The notes below the pieces were generated by a model. It was not told where the DNA came from. It was given only the letters and a program-made list of their open reading frames with translations, and did not search any database. The translations under genes and the position numbers were made by a program. A stretch of DNA of 34,422 nt from Anaerolineae bacterium. Its GTDB lineage: Bacteria > Chloroflexota > Anaerolineae > B4-G1. Where the stretch lies: positions 1-34,422 of the forward strand of contig JAFGED010000077.1 in the NCBI GenBank assembly GCA_016931785.1, given 5' to 3'. Shown here piece after piece: positions 17,901 through 28,109 of the stretch (the first letter of the stretch is position 1; each line of letters starts with the position of its first letter).

Positions 17901-18576
17901 ACGTATGGCGGCGTAGAAATTGCCCAACCGCTCCGTCGTCCAGTGGAAGGAGGGCCAAACCGGGGATGTGCCCCATCCAGGAGTGGTGCATGGGCAGGCT
18001 CTGGGTGCGGCAGGCGACGACGATCTTGGTCGCGGGGTGCTCTTGCACGCGAGATGCCAGCCAGGCCTTGAGCCCTTCCAGTTGGTGGATATCGGAGACG
18101 CCCTCCAGGTTATCCAGCAGCAAGAGGGACTTTTGCTGTTCCAGTACCGCTTGCAGGGTCGTGTTGCTGGCGGCGGGCTGGTAGCACCCAAAGGCCTCCA
18201 GCAGCAACTCCTCCATCCCCTTGCCGCCTTGCAGCAGCGATAGGTCGAGGAGGAATGGGGTGACGGCCTCACCGTCTGCGGAGAGGGCATTTTCAGCGCA
18301 TTGGTGGGCCAGGCGCTTGAGCAGGGTGGTCTTGCCCGCTCCCAAATTCCCGTGTATTACCGACTGGTCGAGCTCGCTCAGGGCCTCCAGGGCGTCTTTT
18401 TGGCCTTTGTGTGCCTCCGATGCCACCTTGCGGGCGACGTAGTGCTCGCTGTTCGCGACCAGGTCGCGGTCGTCCCGTATGCCCCGCAGGTATTGCAGCA
18501 GGAGCGGCTGGTCGATGGAGCGGGAAGCGTGCGCTGGGCTTTTTTTGTGTGCTTGCACCTGGTGACTGGTCATCAT
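11911..18576 (-). CDS. Giant STAND (NACHT-like) NTPase with about fifty TPR repeats
   Basis: 2221 residues, with AAGGAGAAGGG just before ATG. Residues ~60-330 form a STAND P-loop NTPase: Walker A GNLGAGKTTLLKRLA with Lys82, Walker B KSLLLLDNLEG with Asp155, a sensor-like IVVACRTQSLP, then a winged-helix-like part ending HFVHPLVQELFAAKAIEG. From ~500 to ~2205 the protein is an almost unbroken TPR solenoid with the 34-residue pattern (e.g. YYELGKTYELRDQFNAALEA, YHQLGDIYQEQEHYQEALTE). STAND proteins are signal-activated oligomerising switches; the TPR arm usually senses or recruits a partner. It follows the small membrane protein by 9 bases and precedes the protease, so sensor and effector roles are suggested. 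The ligand is unknown. Confidence 0.9.
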   Translation of the reverse strand: MMTSHQVQAHKKSPAHASRSIDQPLLLQYLRGIRDDRDLVANSEHYVARKVASEAHKGQKDALEALSELDQSVIHGNLGAGKTTLLKRLAHQCAENALSADGEAVTPFLLDLSLLQGGKGMEELLLEAFGCYQPAASNTTLQAVLEQQKSLLLLDNLEGVSDIHQLEGLKAWLASRVQEHPATKIVVACRTQSLPMHHSWMGHIPGLALLPLDDGAVGQFLRRHTSEERAAELNLDLRKDSQLWDIARIPLFLKAILNLAETCDEKAPWWSRCRAVKEGLRIALDLSAASRVDQWLESKGQGLADLAFALQQAQTHTMDRLNCAKIIAEAGGRIDDALDSGLLTATEDGEQTHFVHPLVQELFAAKAIEGRLKGDLSLNQLVQDQQAQETWRAPLLQLYSLTADRLGLIQELLAIQDGYETIRLAARCLVGNETQAALHEQVKRLMALHLPKTTIYQLGIALKELGAAEAAVIVLKEAQAVEYSACLLPPIYRHLAPGAALSSAGWQPDKVIHHHNLGVIHREMERDGEAVAELQSALQEADRLYAEIYCELGLTLQRQGNYQEALEAFEQALGREPKTAAYLYQSGATLNRLGRHNEALKKLEQAQEQSPDRVDIYREIGYAYQQQRRYGEALAAFERAIELAPGDGSLYRDASAVLTKQGQYEQAAANLSKALALQPDQAAWHDELGTLQATAGRWEEACHGYEQAVALEPGDAAYNHHLGSAHRQAGHGEEALRYLRRAVELAPEKAGWRGDLAEALSAQREHAEALDEYRQALTLDPGRAGYYHHGIGCELYHLGEYDDALAALRQAVALAPSHAAAHHQMGLVYRAQGRPEKALDAHLLACALQPRQALYYRDLGVAYGQTDEHKEAMEALQHAVQLRPDYGDAYAQQGRIHEKLGSYEEALGAYEKAVELEPEMAEHSLRAGAICQKLGRPEEALALLEAARKSLPDAPEVHYHLGHTYTQLGEHEKALDAYRRTVALDPRQPAYHAKVGLAAYHLGQLSEAKAETMRALELDPADPDAHAQLGKIAEALGEHEKALAQYRQATKLDPQEAAHRQQAASIYRKMGLYGEAMDELRAGLEIAPYDAGLHDSLGKVYEAINDYEKALQQYDQAVALDTAREPAYHLSKGALLRQLGRHDEALDELETALQLDQECAAIYRQLGLTLEAQGRDQEAASAFRKAMKFAPRDPAPFSDYAKVCQRLGDQKEAIVSLQCALALQPDWSEAHYCLGQSYQKLGDPAEAFQHYREAARIGPERAEYVRAAGVALRQMGKTDDALAALEKAAHLDPGDPITHGELAETFLAKGRLKEACEAYQRAVDLAPGEAIYHRRAGAMLRQMGEHERAVDLLKKAVALETEDAQAHYELGRAYHETNQQLQAAQEYEQAVCLAPDQPLYHLYLAKALRELGQAEQAVRALAKAITLNPNEPRAYHQLGDIYQEQEHYQEALTEYQKAVSLDPKQAAHHRQIGLMHYKLGRYESAAAALQEATILDPGDAEAWHLLARTCERQELHAKALTAYEKATRLQPGEAAYHRDAGLAFQVLGEKDEAIKSLRKAICLNWADVKAHHVLGDIYKSQGRCEKALAEYRQAAELKPEDPAYRHAQGAVLREMGRHDEAAEALAAALAIDPSDAEAHWQLGNSFEALGDYAKACSEYAKAAKAKPDTPRYLLWLGAIWRKIAQRAWTLVQAGVPAQIPTADDYREAIDALQSALLVGEDSPEAHAELGILFALNGQHEEAVDQLKRAIEASPRTASHHRALGTAYRLMQQPQDSIRELRVAESLEPDCAETQYEMSLSHIQAGQVKQAVDALKKAVQLAPTEALYQHQLGSVLHEAGMSHEAGIALAKAIELQPGVAAWHDALGRIYTRKDQSHLALEQYLRAAELAPEEPEYLHNAALAYGQLGNNKQAAGLLEKSIRLRPEIPKWYSDLGNAYRRAGEYQKAQKAYKRAIELDPQEPAYLLNLGIAAAEADDIDQALIKFKEAVALQSDYPPTYEYLGNLYAKGKQWSNALEAYQKALSLDPGNAVYHYRAGVIHERMVQHEEAIAYLEKAIELDPQMTESYIQLGRVYEAQERYDEALQAYEQAIAVAPHEATHHSQVGRLCRDLGHLDKAIAHFSQMIKLQPENALAYYELGKTYELRDQFNAALEAYLEATKRDPDKADYYYNAGVIYKQLKQYPEGAAMFRKAIELRPGDANAYKQWAAVSAVSFIQHQRVGN

Positions 18577-18585
18577 CCCTTCTCC

Positions 18586-18903
18586 TTACACCGCGGAAAG
18601 CATCCAGAATGCCGCCAGGCAGAGCGTCACACCGGCCAGGCAGAGAAATACGCCGACGCCGACGGAGGTGCGGACGAGTTGGTTGATGGCGGTGACCAGT
18701 TCGGACATCGATCCCACGAGGGGGGCCAGGCCCACGTCGGCGATGGCCTTGCCGCTGATCTTGGCCGACTGTGCCGAGAGGTTCTTGAGCACCTGCTGGT
18801 ACCGGCGGGCCAGGATCGTCCACAGTCCCGCCATGCACGAGCATATGCCGAGCAAGAACAGGCACCCAGCCATCGCGATCTTGAGGTTTATGATCAGATC
18901 CAT
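18586..18903 (-). CDS. Small membrane protein with two transmembrane helices
   Basis: 105 residues. Hydrophobic segments at ~7-32 (LKIAMAGCLFLLGICSCMAG) and ~80-103 (VGVGVFLCLAGVTLCLAAFW) flank a polar ~50-residue stretch (RRYQQVLKNLSAQSAKISGK). GGAG lies close to the ATG. It sits 36 bases after the sensor kinase gene and 9 bases before the STAND-TPR gene, so it is surely co-transcribed. I recognise no family. It may anchor the STAND protein or relay a signal from the membrane; this is inference. Confidence 0.7.
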   Translation of the reverse strand: MDLIINLKIAMAGCLFLLGICSCMAGLWTILARRYQQVLKNLSAQSAKISGKAIADVGLAPLVGSMSELVTAINQLVRTSVGVGVFLCLAGVTLCLAAFWMLSAV

Positions 18904-18939
18904 GGTCTCCGTCCTTTCCTGATGGTTTGAGAGGAGTGG

Positions 18940-21900
18940 CTACCTTGCGAGTTCCTGTCTGGGCTCTACGACGCCGTTGAGGGGCAGGCTGATGTAGAAC
19001 GTGCTTCCCTCGTGCGGTGCGCTGTCGACCCACACCTTGCCCTCGTGCCGTTCGACGATCGACTTGACGATGGCCAGCCCCAACCCGGTCCCCGAAACCT
19101 CTGGCGCGTCGCGCCGCTTGACGCGGTGGAATTTTTCGAACAGCCGCACCTGGTCTTTGGGGGCGATGCCGATGCCCGTGTCGGCGACGCGGATGACCGC
19201 CCGGGTGCCGGCGCCGTCCTCGCGCAGCGATAGCCCCACCGTCACGACGCCGCCTCCGGGGGTGTACTTGATCGCGTTATCGACCAGGTTGGCGATCGCC
19301 TGGCGCAGCAGCGCGGCATCGCCGGCGACGATGGGGGGATTCTCGATGGGTTCCATCTGCAGGGTGATCTCTTTGTGCACCGCCTGGGCGCGCATGCTGT
19401 CCACCGCCTCAGTCAGGATCACGCCCAGGTGGCAGGGCTTGTGCTCCAATCTCACGCCGGTTTCGATGCGCCCCAGGTCGAGCAGGTCGCTGACCAGCTC
19501 GTTGATTTGGACGACGCCGTACAGGATTTTCTTGACGTATTCCCGCTGCTTGTCGTCGAGCTCACTCATTGTCAGAAGCATGTTCGCGTAACCGCGCATG
19601 AACATCAGCGGCGAGCGCAGGTCGTGTGAGACGGTTGCCAGGAATTCGGACTTCATCTCGTCCAGCTCTTTGAGGCGGGTGATGTCGTGCATCACGGCCA
19701 CGCGCCCGACCTGTTCGCCGTCTGTTCCCGAGATTGTCGAGACGCTGGCGTACAGTGTGCGTCCATCGGGTAGGGAGACCTCCTCGGTCTGTGCTTGACC
19801 CGGTGGCGGGAGCTCCCTGAATGTTTTGGCCAACGCAGGCGCCAGCCCGACTTTTTCTACCTCTCGCCCGATGACGGACTCGGCTGTGATTTCAAAGGCG
19901 TGTTCGGCGGCCGGATTGACCAGCAGAACACGATTCTCCCGGTCGGTAACGATGACGGCGTCGATTGTGCTGTGGAGGATCGCCGCCAGCCGCCGCCGCC
20001 CGCTCTCGGCAGCCTGGAACAGATTGGCGTTCTCCACCAGTATGGCTGCCTGGCCGCTCAGCATGGCCAGGACATCGCTCTCCAGGTCGCCGCGGTTTTG
20101 GATCTGGTCATATCCCACCCATATCGCGGCGGTCAATTGGTCTTTGGTGCGCATGGGCAGCGCGACGACGGCCTTGATCGGCCCGTTGATGGTCTCTGGA
20201 TCGGCCAGGTTCCTGGCGCGGCTCAGGTTTTCTATGATCAGGGGATGCGTGCTGCTCTTGATCGCGGCGGCCAGCGCGCGATCCAAAGTTTCCACCCCCT
20301 CCAGCGGCTCGCCCCGCGATATCACCGTCTGCGGCTCGCCGTTGTTTGGGAGGAGGACGACGCGCGCGACCTGGGCGCCGGTTGCCCTCAGCGCGCCTTC
20401 GAGGATGTACGGCATTCCCGTGGATAGGTCCAGCGTCGCCGAGACCGCGCGGCTGACCGCGAGGAGCAGCGACAGGTCCTCGATGCGCCCTTTGAGCCGC
20501 ACACGCATGCCTTCGAAGGCTGTGCCTACACGCCCTACCTCGTCCTCGCTCTTCACCCGCACCGGCCGTGCGAGGTCTCCCTCGGCGATGCGGTCGGCCG
20601 CGTCGGCCAACTGCTTGAGGGGGCGCGTCACCTGCCTGGTGATCAATGTGATGGCGCCCACCACGATGCACCCAAAAACGATCTGGAGTTGGAGCAAGGG
20701 GTAGGCGGTTTGCCAGGCCTGCTCCATCACGACTTTGTAGGGGAGGCGAATGACGACCGCCCAGTCGTGTCCCTCCGCTTGCAGGTAATAGACCAGGAGA
20801 CGCTCATTGGTCTTTGGGGTGTAGCTCTCATAGACCGTGCCGCGTGGCAGCGCGTCGACGACGGCGCTATTCTCGTCCAAACGCCATTTGGTCAGCACCA
20901 GGTCGGAATTCGAGTGGGCGACGATGAGTCCGTCTCCATCGATCAGGAACCCTTCGCCCTGGCCGCTGGCCCACTGCATGCTGCTCAGGATGCGCCTGAT
21001 GATGGGGTTGTTGTCGAGGTGGGTGCGCCCGATCAACGCGCCAAAGCGCGGGCTGTCAACCTCATCCTCACTTGCCACCGCGTCTACCGGCGCTAAAAAC
21101 GACATGATGGCTTCGTCCTGGTTCGAGAGGTGCGCGGAGCTGTGCAAGGGCGACCCGTTCTCGATCAGGCGCTGCAGGAGTCCCTTTTCCTCGGACGTCA
21201 GTTCTAGGCTCCCGGTCGGCGGTGGGGGATATACGGCTATGAGATAACCGCTGGGATCAAACAGCAGCAATTGATCGAAGAAAGCGCCGGCGCGCAGCTT
21301 GTTGCCTAGGATCGTCTCCAGGGTAGTGGGGTCGCTGTACCAGAACCGTTCGTCGCTGGCGAACTCGTCCAGCAGGCCGTGGCCGGTCTGGATAAAGTAG
21401 GGAACCCACTCGACCGCGCCGTAGCCGTCGCGCGAGACCTCGCTCACCGCCTGCGCCCGGGCTATCTTGAGGGTCGTCGTCGTAACGGCATAGACCAACA
21501 CGAAAGTCATGACCACCATCAGCAGCGCGAGCAGGTAAGACAGCCTGCGCCTCAGGCTTTGGCTGTAGGGAGGATGGCGGCGCGTGGCTTGGACGGGCCG
21601 GGCGTGCGGCAGGATGAGGTAGACCGCCTGGGTGATGGCCGCCGCTACAAGGCTCTCCAGCAGCGTGGGGCCGATGTAGGCTGTTGCAAGCGTCAGTGCG
21701 TATGCAAATCCCGCCAGGCCTGAACGGACTACGTGGCCGAAAGACGAGAGGTATAGCAGCGTCGAGAGCGAGCCTGCCACCAGGGCTGCCGCGAGAGGCT
21801 GTCGCCCGATGCGCGACAATGTGCCCCGGTAGTCTTGGTGCAGCAGAGATCCGACCAGGAAGCCAAGGGCCGCGAGGCGGAATGGCTCGGTGACGCCGCT

Positions 21901-22281
21901 AATCGTCGTATCGAGACGCAGGACGCCGCCGACTAAACCCACCAACGTCGCCGGCCCAGCGCCCAGCCAGGCGCCGGCGGCAAAGATTGGCAGGGCGCCC
22001 AGCAGTGGCGCGAACGGGTCAATCGGCTTGATGGGGGCCTCGATCGGGGGCAGCAGGTCGGTCCTGGGAAAGCTCAGCACCAGAAAGTGGTTGGCGGGCA
22101 GCGACGCTACCACGAGACCGATGAATAGGATGAGCTGCCGCCTGCTGAGCTTGAAATCCTGGCGAGAACGGATGAGCGCCAGGGCAGTTAGTGATGTATG
22201 AATTGCCAGAAGCACGTAATCCCAGGTTGTCAGATCGAGAAAAACTGTCTGGAACCAGGGCCTCCAAGTTTCAAAATCCAT
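18940..22281 (-). CDS. Membrane sensor histidine kinase (5TM-Cache-HAMP-GAF-PAS-HisKA-HATPase)
   Basis: 1113 residues, AAAGGGG seven bases before ATG. Residues ~15-225 form a multi-pass region like the LytS-type 5TM sensor (GAWLGAGPATLVGLVGGVLR). A helix at ~250 starts an extracellular Cache-like domain (~275-520), closed by a second helix (~530-550). Then come HAMP (RPLKQLADAADRIAEGDLAR), GAF, PAS (ILHSTIDAVIVTDRENRVLL), HisKA with His886 (SHDLRSPLMFMRGY) and the ATPase with N box NLVDNAIKYTPGG, G1 VADTGIGIAPKDQ and G2 GTGLGLAIVKSI. All kinase residues are present. Two sigma-54 promoters lie just upstream, and the nearest regulator is the NtrC-type protein at 22753-24126, its likely partner. 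It heads the STAND-TPR unit. Confidence 0.93.
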   Translation of the reverse strand: MDFETWRPWFQTVFLDLTTWDYVLLAIHTSLTALALIRSRQDFKLSRRQLILFIGLVVASLPANHFLVLSFPRTDLLPPIEAPIKPIDPFAPLLGALPIFAAGAWLGAGPATLVGLVGGVLRLDTTISGVTEPFRLAALGFLVGSLLHQDYRGTLSRIGRQPLAAALVAGSLSTLLYLSSFGHVVRSGLAGFAYALTLATAYIGPTLLESLVAAAITQAVYLILPHARPVQATRRHPPYSQSLRRRLSYLLALLMVVMTFVLVYAVTTTTLKIARAQAVSEVSRDGYGAVEWVPYFIQTGHGLLDEFASDERFWYSDPTTLETILGNKLRAGAFFDQLLLFDPSGYLIAVYPPPPTGSLELTSEEKGLLQRLIENGSPLHSSAHLSNQDEAIMSFLAPVDAVASEDEVDSPRFGALIGRTHLDNNPIIRRILSSMQWASGQGEGFLIDGDGLIVAHSNSDLVLTKWRLDENSAVVDALPRGTVYESYTPKTNERLLVYYLQAEGHDWAVVIRLPYKVVMEQAWQTAYPLLQLQIVFGCIVVGAITLITRQVTRPLKQLADAADRIAEGDLARPVRVKSEDEVGRVGTAFEGMRVRLKGRIEDLSLLLAVSRAVSATLDLSTGMPYILEGALRATGAQVARVVLLPNNGEPQTVISRGEPLEGVETLDRALAAAIKSSTHPLIIENLSRARNLADPETINGPIKAVVALPMRTKDQLTAAIWVGYDQIQNRGDLESDVLAMLSGQAAILVENANLFQAAESGRRRLAAILHSTIDAVIVTDRENRVLLVNPAAEHAFEITAESVIGREVEKVGLAPALAKTFRELPPPGQAQTEEVSLPDGRTLYASVSTISGTDGEQVGRVAVMHDITRLKELDEMKSEFLATVSHDLRSPLMFMRGYANMLLTMSELDDKQREYVKKILYGVVQINELVSDLLDLGRIETGVRLEHKPCHLGVILTEAVDSMRAQAVHKEITLQMEPIENPPIVAGDAALLRQAIANLVDNAIKYTPGGGVVTVGLSLREDGAGTRAVIRVADTGIGIAPKDQVRLFEKFHRVKRRDAPEVSGTGLGLAIVKSIVERHEGKVWVDSAPHEGSTFYISLPLNGVVEPRQELAR

Positions 22282-22328
22282 GCCAGTTCCCCTTTCATGG
22301 ATGTGATTGCGGGTTCACTGTTTGTTGG

Positions 22329-22346
22329 AGCAAGAGTTGTGCCAAG
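22329..22346 (-). promoter_or_regulatory. Sigma-54 (-24/-12) promoter, downstream copy
   Basis: The minus strand reads CTTGGCACAACTCTTGCT, with GG and GC exactly 12 bases apart as sigma-54 requires (consensus TGGCAC-N5-TTGC). The predicted start, near 22318, leaves a 37-base leader before the kinase ATG at 22281. Confidence 0.8.
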
Positions 22347-22400
22347 ATGTCATTGTGCGTCGGTCGCGTTCGATGGAAGATGTTCCCATATAGCTCTTGT

Positions 22401-22418
22401 AGCAAGAAACGTGCCAAA
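22401..22418 (-). promoter_or_regulatory. Sigma-54 (-24/-12) promoter, upstream copy
   Basis: The minus strand reads TTTGGCACGTTTCTTGCT, a full match to TTGGCACG-N4-TTGC. It lies 72 bases upstream of the second copy, with a predicted start near 22390. Tandem sites facing the same gene, next to rpoN and an activator gene, make this one of the best-supported regulatory calls in the window. Confidence 0.85.
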
Positions 22419-22436
22419 TGTGCTGTTTGCTGGAGC

Positions 22437-22566
22437 GAATATGGGGGAGATTCCAGCATGTACGCGGGTATGGATGTCCCCGGTATGCGATCTCCCAAAC
22501 TGGGGGGAATTCCGTTGCGCTCCTATATGTGGGGGTTGTATGTTCTTATGACGCAATATGTGGGGG
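22437..22566 (-). promoter_or_regulatory. Candidate activator-binding repeats upstream of the sigma-54 promoters
   Basis: On the plus strand, TATATGTGGGGG (22524-22535) and AATATGTGGGGG (22555-22566) are 31 bases apart, about three helical turns, and GAATATGGGGGA recurs at 22437-22448. A separate imperfect dyad, GTGGGGAATTTTCCAC, lies at 22708-22723. Sigma-54 activators bind repeated sites 80-200 bases upstream, so the position fits. Binding is inferred. Confidence 0.4.
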
Positions 22567-22752
22567 ATTTTTGGCTGCCGGCATCGCGGCTCGCGGTGGG
22601 GCGCTTCCCGCGTCCGGCCTTCGAGCCGCCGCCCGCCGCTTTTTGGTGCGCGCCTGCAACGTTGGGCACGACCCGCCGCGACGAGCCACGGCCGGGTCGG
22701 ACGCGAGGTGGGGAATTTTCCACACCGTGAGGGAATTTGCACAGCTTGTGCT

Positions 22753-24126
<1,374 letters not shown>

Positions 24127-24135
24127 GGGTATCTC

Positions 24136-25653
24136 CTATGTGTCCGTAGACTGCGTGTCCGTAGACTGCGTGTCCGTAGACTGCGTGTCCGTAGACTGCG
24201 TGTTCGTGGACTGGGTTTGCGTATCCGATTGTTCGCGCGCCAACTGCCTGTTGCGCCGCCGCGCAGAGGAGGGCGGGATGTGTAGGGCCTCGCGGTACTT
24301 GGCCACCGTCCGCCGGGCGACGTGGTGCCCCTGCCGTGCCAGCAATTCGACCAGCTCCCGGTCGCTCAGCGGTTGGCTCTCATGGGCGATCAGTTCCCTG
24401 AGCGCCTCCTTTGCCGGGGCGGCGCTATCGAAAAACCGGGCCAGGGGGATGATTCTTCCCGAGGGCAGCTGCACGTATTTGCCGGCCACTGCCCGGCTGA
24501 CGGTCGACTCGTGCACAGCCAGCATATCGGCTAGCTGCGCGCGGGTGAGTGGTTTCAGGTGCTTGGGGCCGCGAGCCAAAAAGTCGCGCTGCTGGTCGAC
24601 GAGGCGGCGCGCGACTCGCTCAAGCGTCTGCCAGCGCCGCTCGACGCCCTTGATGAACAACTGCGCCCGGGCGTAGAAGGCTTTCCACTCTTCTACATCC
24701 TTTTCAGTGAACGCGATCTTGCCCGCCTTGCCCGTCTCCATAACCTCGCGAAATGAGGGGCTGACTTGTAGCCTGTACGACCGCGCGCCCGGCAGCTCGA
24801 TCTCGTATTTTTCACGGTTTCGATCAGGGGAATCTGCGCCGCCCCTGATGATGACGTCCGCCTGGGGGTAGACGGCCTCCTTCTGCGGGGGCGATTCGTG
24901 GTGGGCCGCCCAGTTGGCGTGGGCCGGGAACGGGTTGAGGTTGTCTCTGATGAATTCCAGGGCTGCCCGAATCTGCTCGGCGCTTGCCCCGGCGGCGTGG
25001 GCCACCTTGGCGAGCGGTTGCCCGCTCAGCGCTTCCCAGTGATCGTCGATGAGCGCGCGGGCCAGCGGGTGTTCGATGCCCTGGCTGCGCAGGTGCTCGA
25101 GCTGGATCAGCAGGCACTCGCGCGCGTCCCTGGCCGCGATGCCTGCGGGCCCGGATTCCTGTATGGCAGAGATGACGTTTTCGACGTGGGCGCGGTCCGT
25201 GCCGAATTGAGAGGCCACCGCATCGACGTCGCAGCGCAGGAAACCGTGATCGTCCAGGCTCTCGACCAGGTGGGCGGCGATCGGCGCATCTTGGGAAGGC
25301 AAGCTCAGCCGTGCCTGGCGCAGCAGGTGTTCGGCCAGCGTCGTGTGCGAGGATAGTTGGGACGTGCCGTCGTCGTCCCGAGCGTCGGCGCCACCGTATT
25401 CGAGTGTGTCGTATTCCCGGGAGCTGCTTCTTCCGCAGACGGGGCAGGCGGCGTTGCGCAGGGGCCTGCCACATTTGGGGCAGCAGGGTGCTTCGCCCCC
25501 AGGGGTCTCGACCAACTCCAACGCGGGGTTTTCGGCCAGCTCATGGGCAATAGCCTGCTCCAGCTCCGTGGAGGAGAGCTGCAGGAGTGTCCTGGCCATG
25601 ACAAGTTGAGGTGTCACCGTCGGTCGCTGCGCGATGACCTGGTGTAATTTCAT
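24136..25653 (-). CDS. rpoN: RNA polymerase sigma-54 factor with zinc-ribbon insertion and repetitive tail
   Basis: 505 residues from ATG at 25653 (MKLHQVIAQRPTVTPQLVMA). A longer frame to 25737 is rejected because a good promoter lies within it. Region I (Q/L-rich, LLQLSSTELEQAIAHELAEN) contacts the activator. It is followed by an unusual four-cysteine ribbon, CPKC at 58-61 and CPVC at 70-73. The core-binding part follows (LVESLDDHGFLRCDVDAV, GPAGIAARDARECLLIQL), then the -12-binding helix-turn-helix (MLAVHESTVSRAVAGKYVQL) and the RpoN box ARRTVAKYRE at 446-455. The tail is a tandem TDTQS repeat encoded by 15-base units. The gene forms a coupled pair with the NtrC-type activator. Confidence 0.96.
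   Translation of the reverse strand: MKLHQVIAQRPTVTPQLVMARTLLQLSSTELEQAIAHELAENPALELVETPGGEAPCCPKCGRPLRNAACPVCGRSSSREYDTLEYGGADARDDDGTSQLSSHTTLAEHLLRQARLSLPSQDAPIAAHLVESLDDHGFLRCDVDAVASQFGTDRAHVENVISAIQESGPAGIAARDARECLLIQLEHLRSQGIEHPLARALIDDHWEALSGQPLAKVAHAAGASAEQIRAALEFIRDNLNPFPAHANWAAHHESPPQKEAVYPQADVIIRGGADSPDRNREKYEIELPGARSYRLQVSPSFREVMETGKAGKIAFTEKDVEEWKAFYARAQLFIKGVERRWQTLERVARRLVDQQRDFLARGPKHLKPLTRAQLADMLAVHESTVSRAVAGKYVQLPSGRIIPLARFFDSAAPAKEALRELIAHESQPLSDRELVELLARQGHHVARRTVAKYREALHIPPSSARRRNRQLAREQSDTQTQSTNTQSTDTQSTDTQSTDTQSTDT
24141..24215 (-). repeat. 15-base tandem repeat in the 3' end of rpoN
   Basis: The plus-strand unit TGTCCGTAGACTGCG occurs four times without change (24141-24200), followed by a variant copy (24201-24215). 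It encodes S-T-D-T-Q repeats at the very end of the sigma factor. The unit is a multiple of three, so gain or loss of copies would keep the frame. The identity of the copies suggests recent expansion. Confidence 0.9.
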
Positions 25654-25682
25654 CCTTACCCCGCCCGATTGCGCCTTGCACG

Positions 25683-25702
25683 CGAAAGCCGCGAGGCTTT
25701 CG
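25683..25702 (-). promoter_or_regulatory. Leader hairpin of rpoN mRNA
   Basis: CGAAAGCC (25683-25690) and GGCTTTCG (25695-25702) form a perfect 8-base-pair stem with a four-base loop. It would sit at the very 5' end of the rpoN transcript, given the promoter at 25710-25737, and may stabilise it. Confidence 0.5.
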
Positions 25703-25709
25703 TGGTCAA

Positions 25710-25737
25710 AGTATAGCACGAGCCACGCGGCTTGCAA
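25710..25737 (-). promoter_or_regulatory. Sigma-70-like promoter of rpoN
   Basis: TTGCAA (25732-25737), a 16-base spacer and TATACT (25710-25715) on the minus strand, ~50 bases before ATG at 25653. It supports the shorter start of rpoN. Confidence 0.65.
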
Positions 25738-25797
25738 AACTCGGACCGGCGGGTTTTCGATATCTCGTCGGCCTAGAGAGGGCGAGACCTGGCTACG

Positions 25798-25825
25798 TTG
25801 CAGCCTGCCGAAAATGATGTACCAT
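25798..25825 (+). promoter_or_regulatory. Candidate sigma-70-like promoter of the kinase-regulator operon
   Basis: TTGCAG (25798-25803), a 16-base spacer and TACCAT (25820-25825). It is divergent from the rpoN promoter and gives a short leader before the kinase gene. Confidence 0.45.
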
Positions 25826-25844
25826 GCCGTCGAACTGTGTGTGA

Positions 25845-28098
<2,254 letters not shown>

Positions 28099-28109
<11 letters not shown>

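Larger units (their letters stand above)
22282..22752. other. Regulatory intergenic region with sigma-54 promoters
   Basis: No gene is credible in these 471 bases. On the minus strand they hold two -24/-12 promoters, repeated G-rich words and an imperfect dyad that could bind the activator. The part nearest the activator gene (~22570-22700) is GC-rich with nothing further recognised. Confidence 0.6.

Noticed and set aside
22191-22730. Plus-strand frame over the sigma-54 promoter region
   Set aside because: No ribosome site or domain; it is better explained as regulatory DNA.
24141-24215. CRISPR-like array
   Set aside because: The 15-base units are contiguous without spacers and lie in a coding frame, so it is a tandem repeat.
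25654-25737. Longer rpoN start
   Set aside because: A TTGCAA-16-TATACT promoter and a leader hairpin fall inside it, and the family start MKL..TPQL fits 25653.
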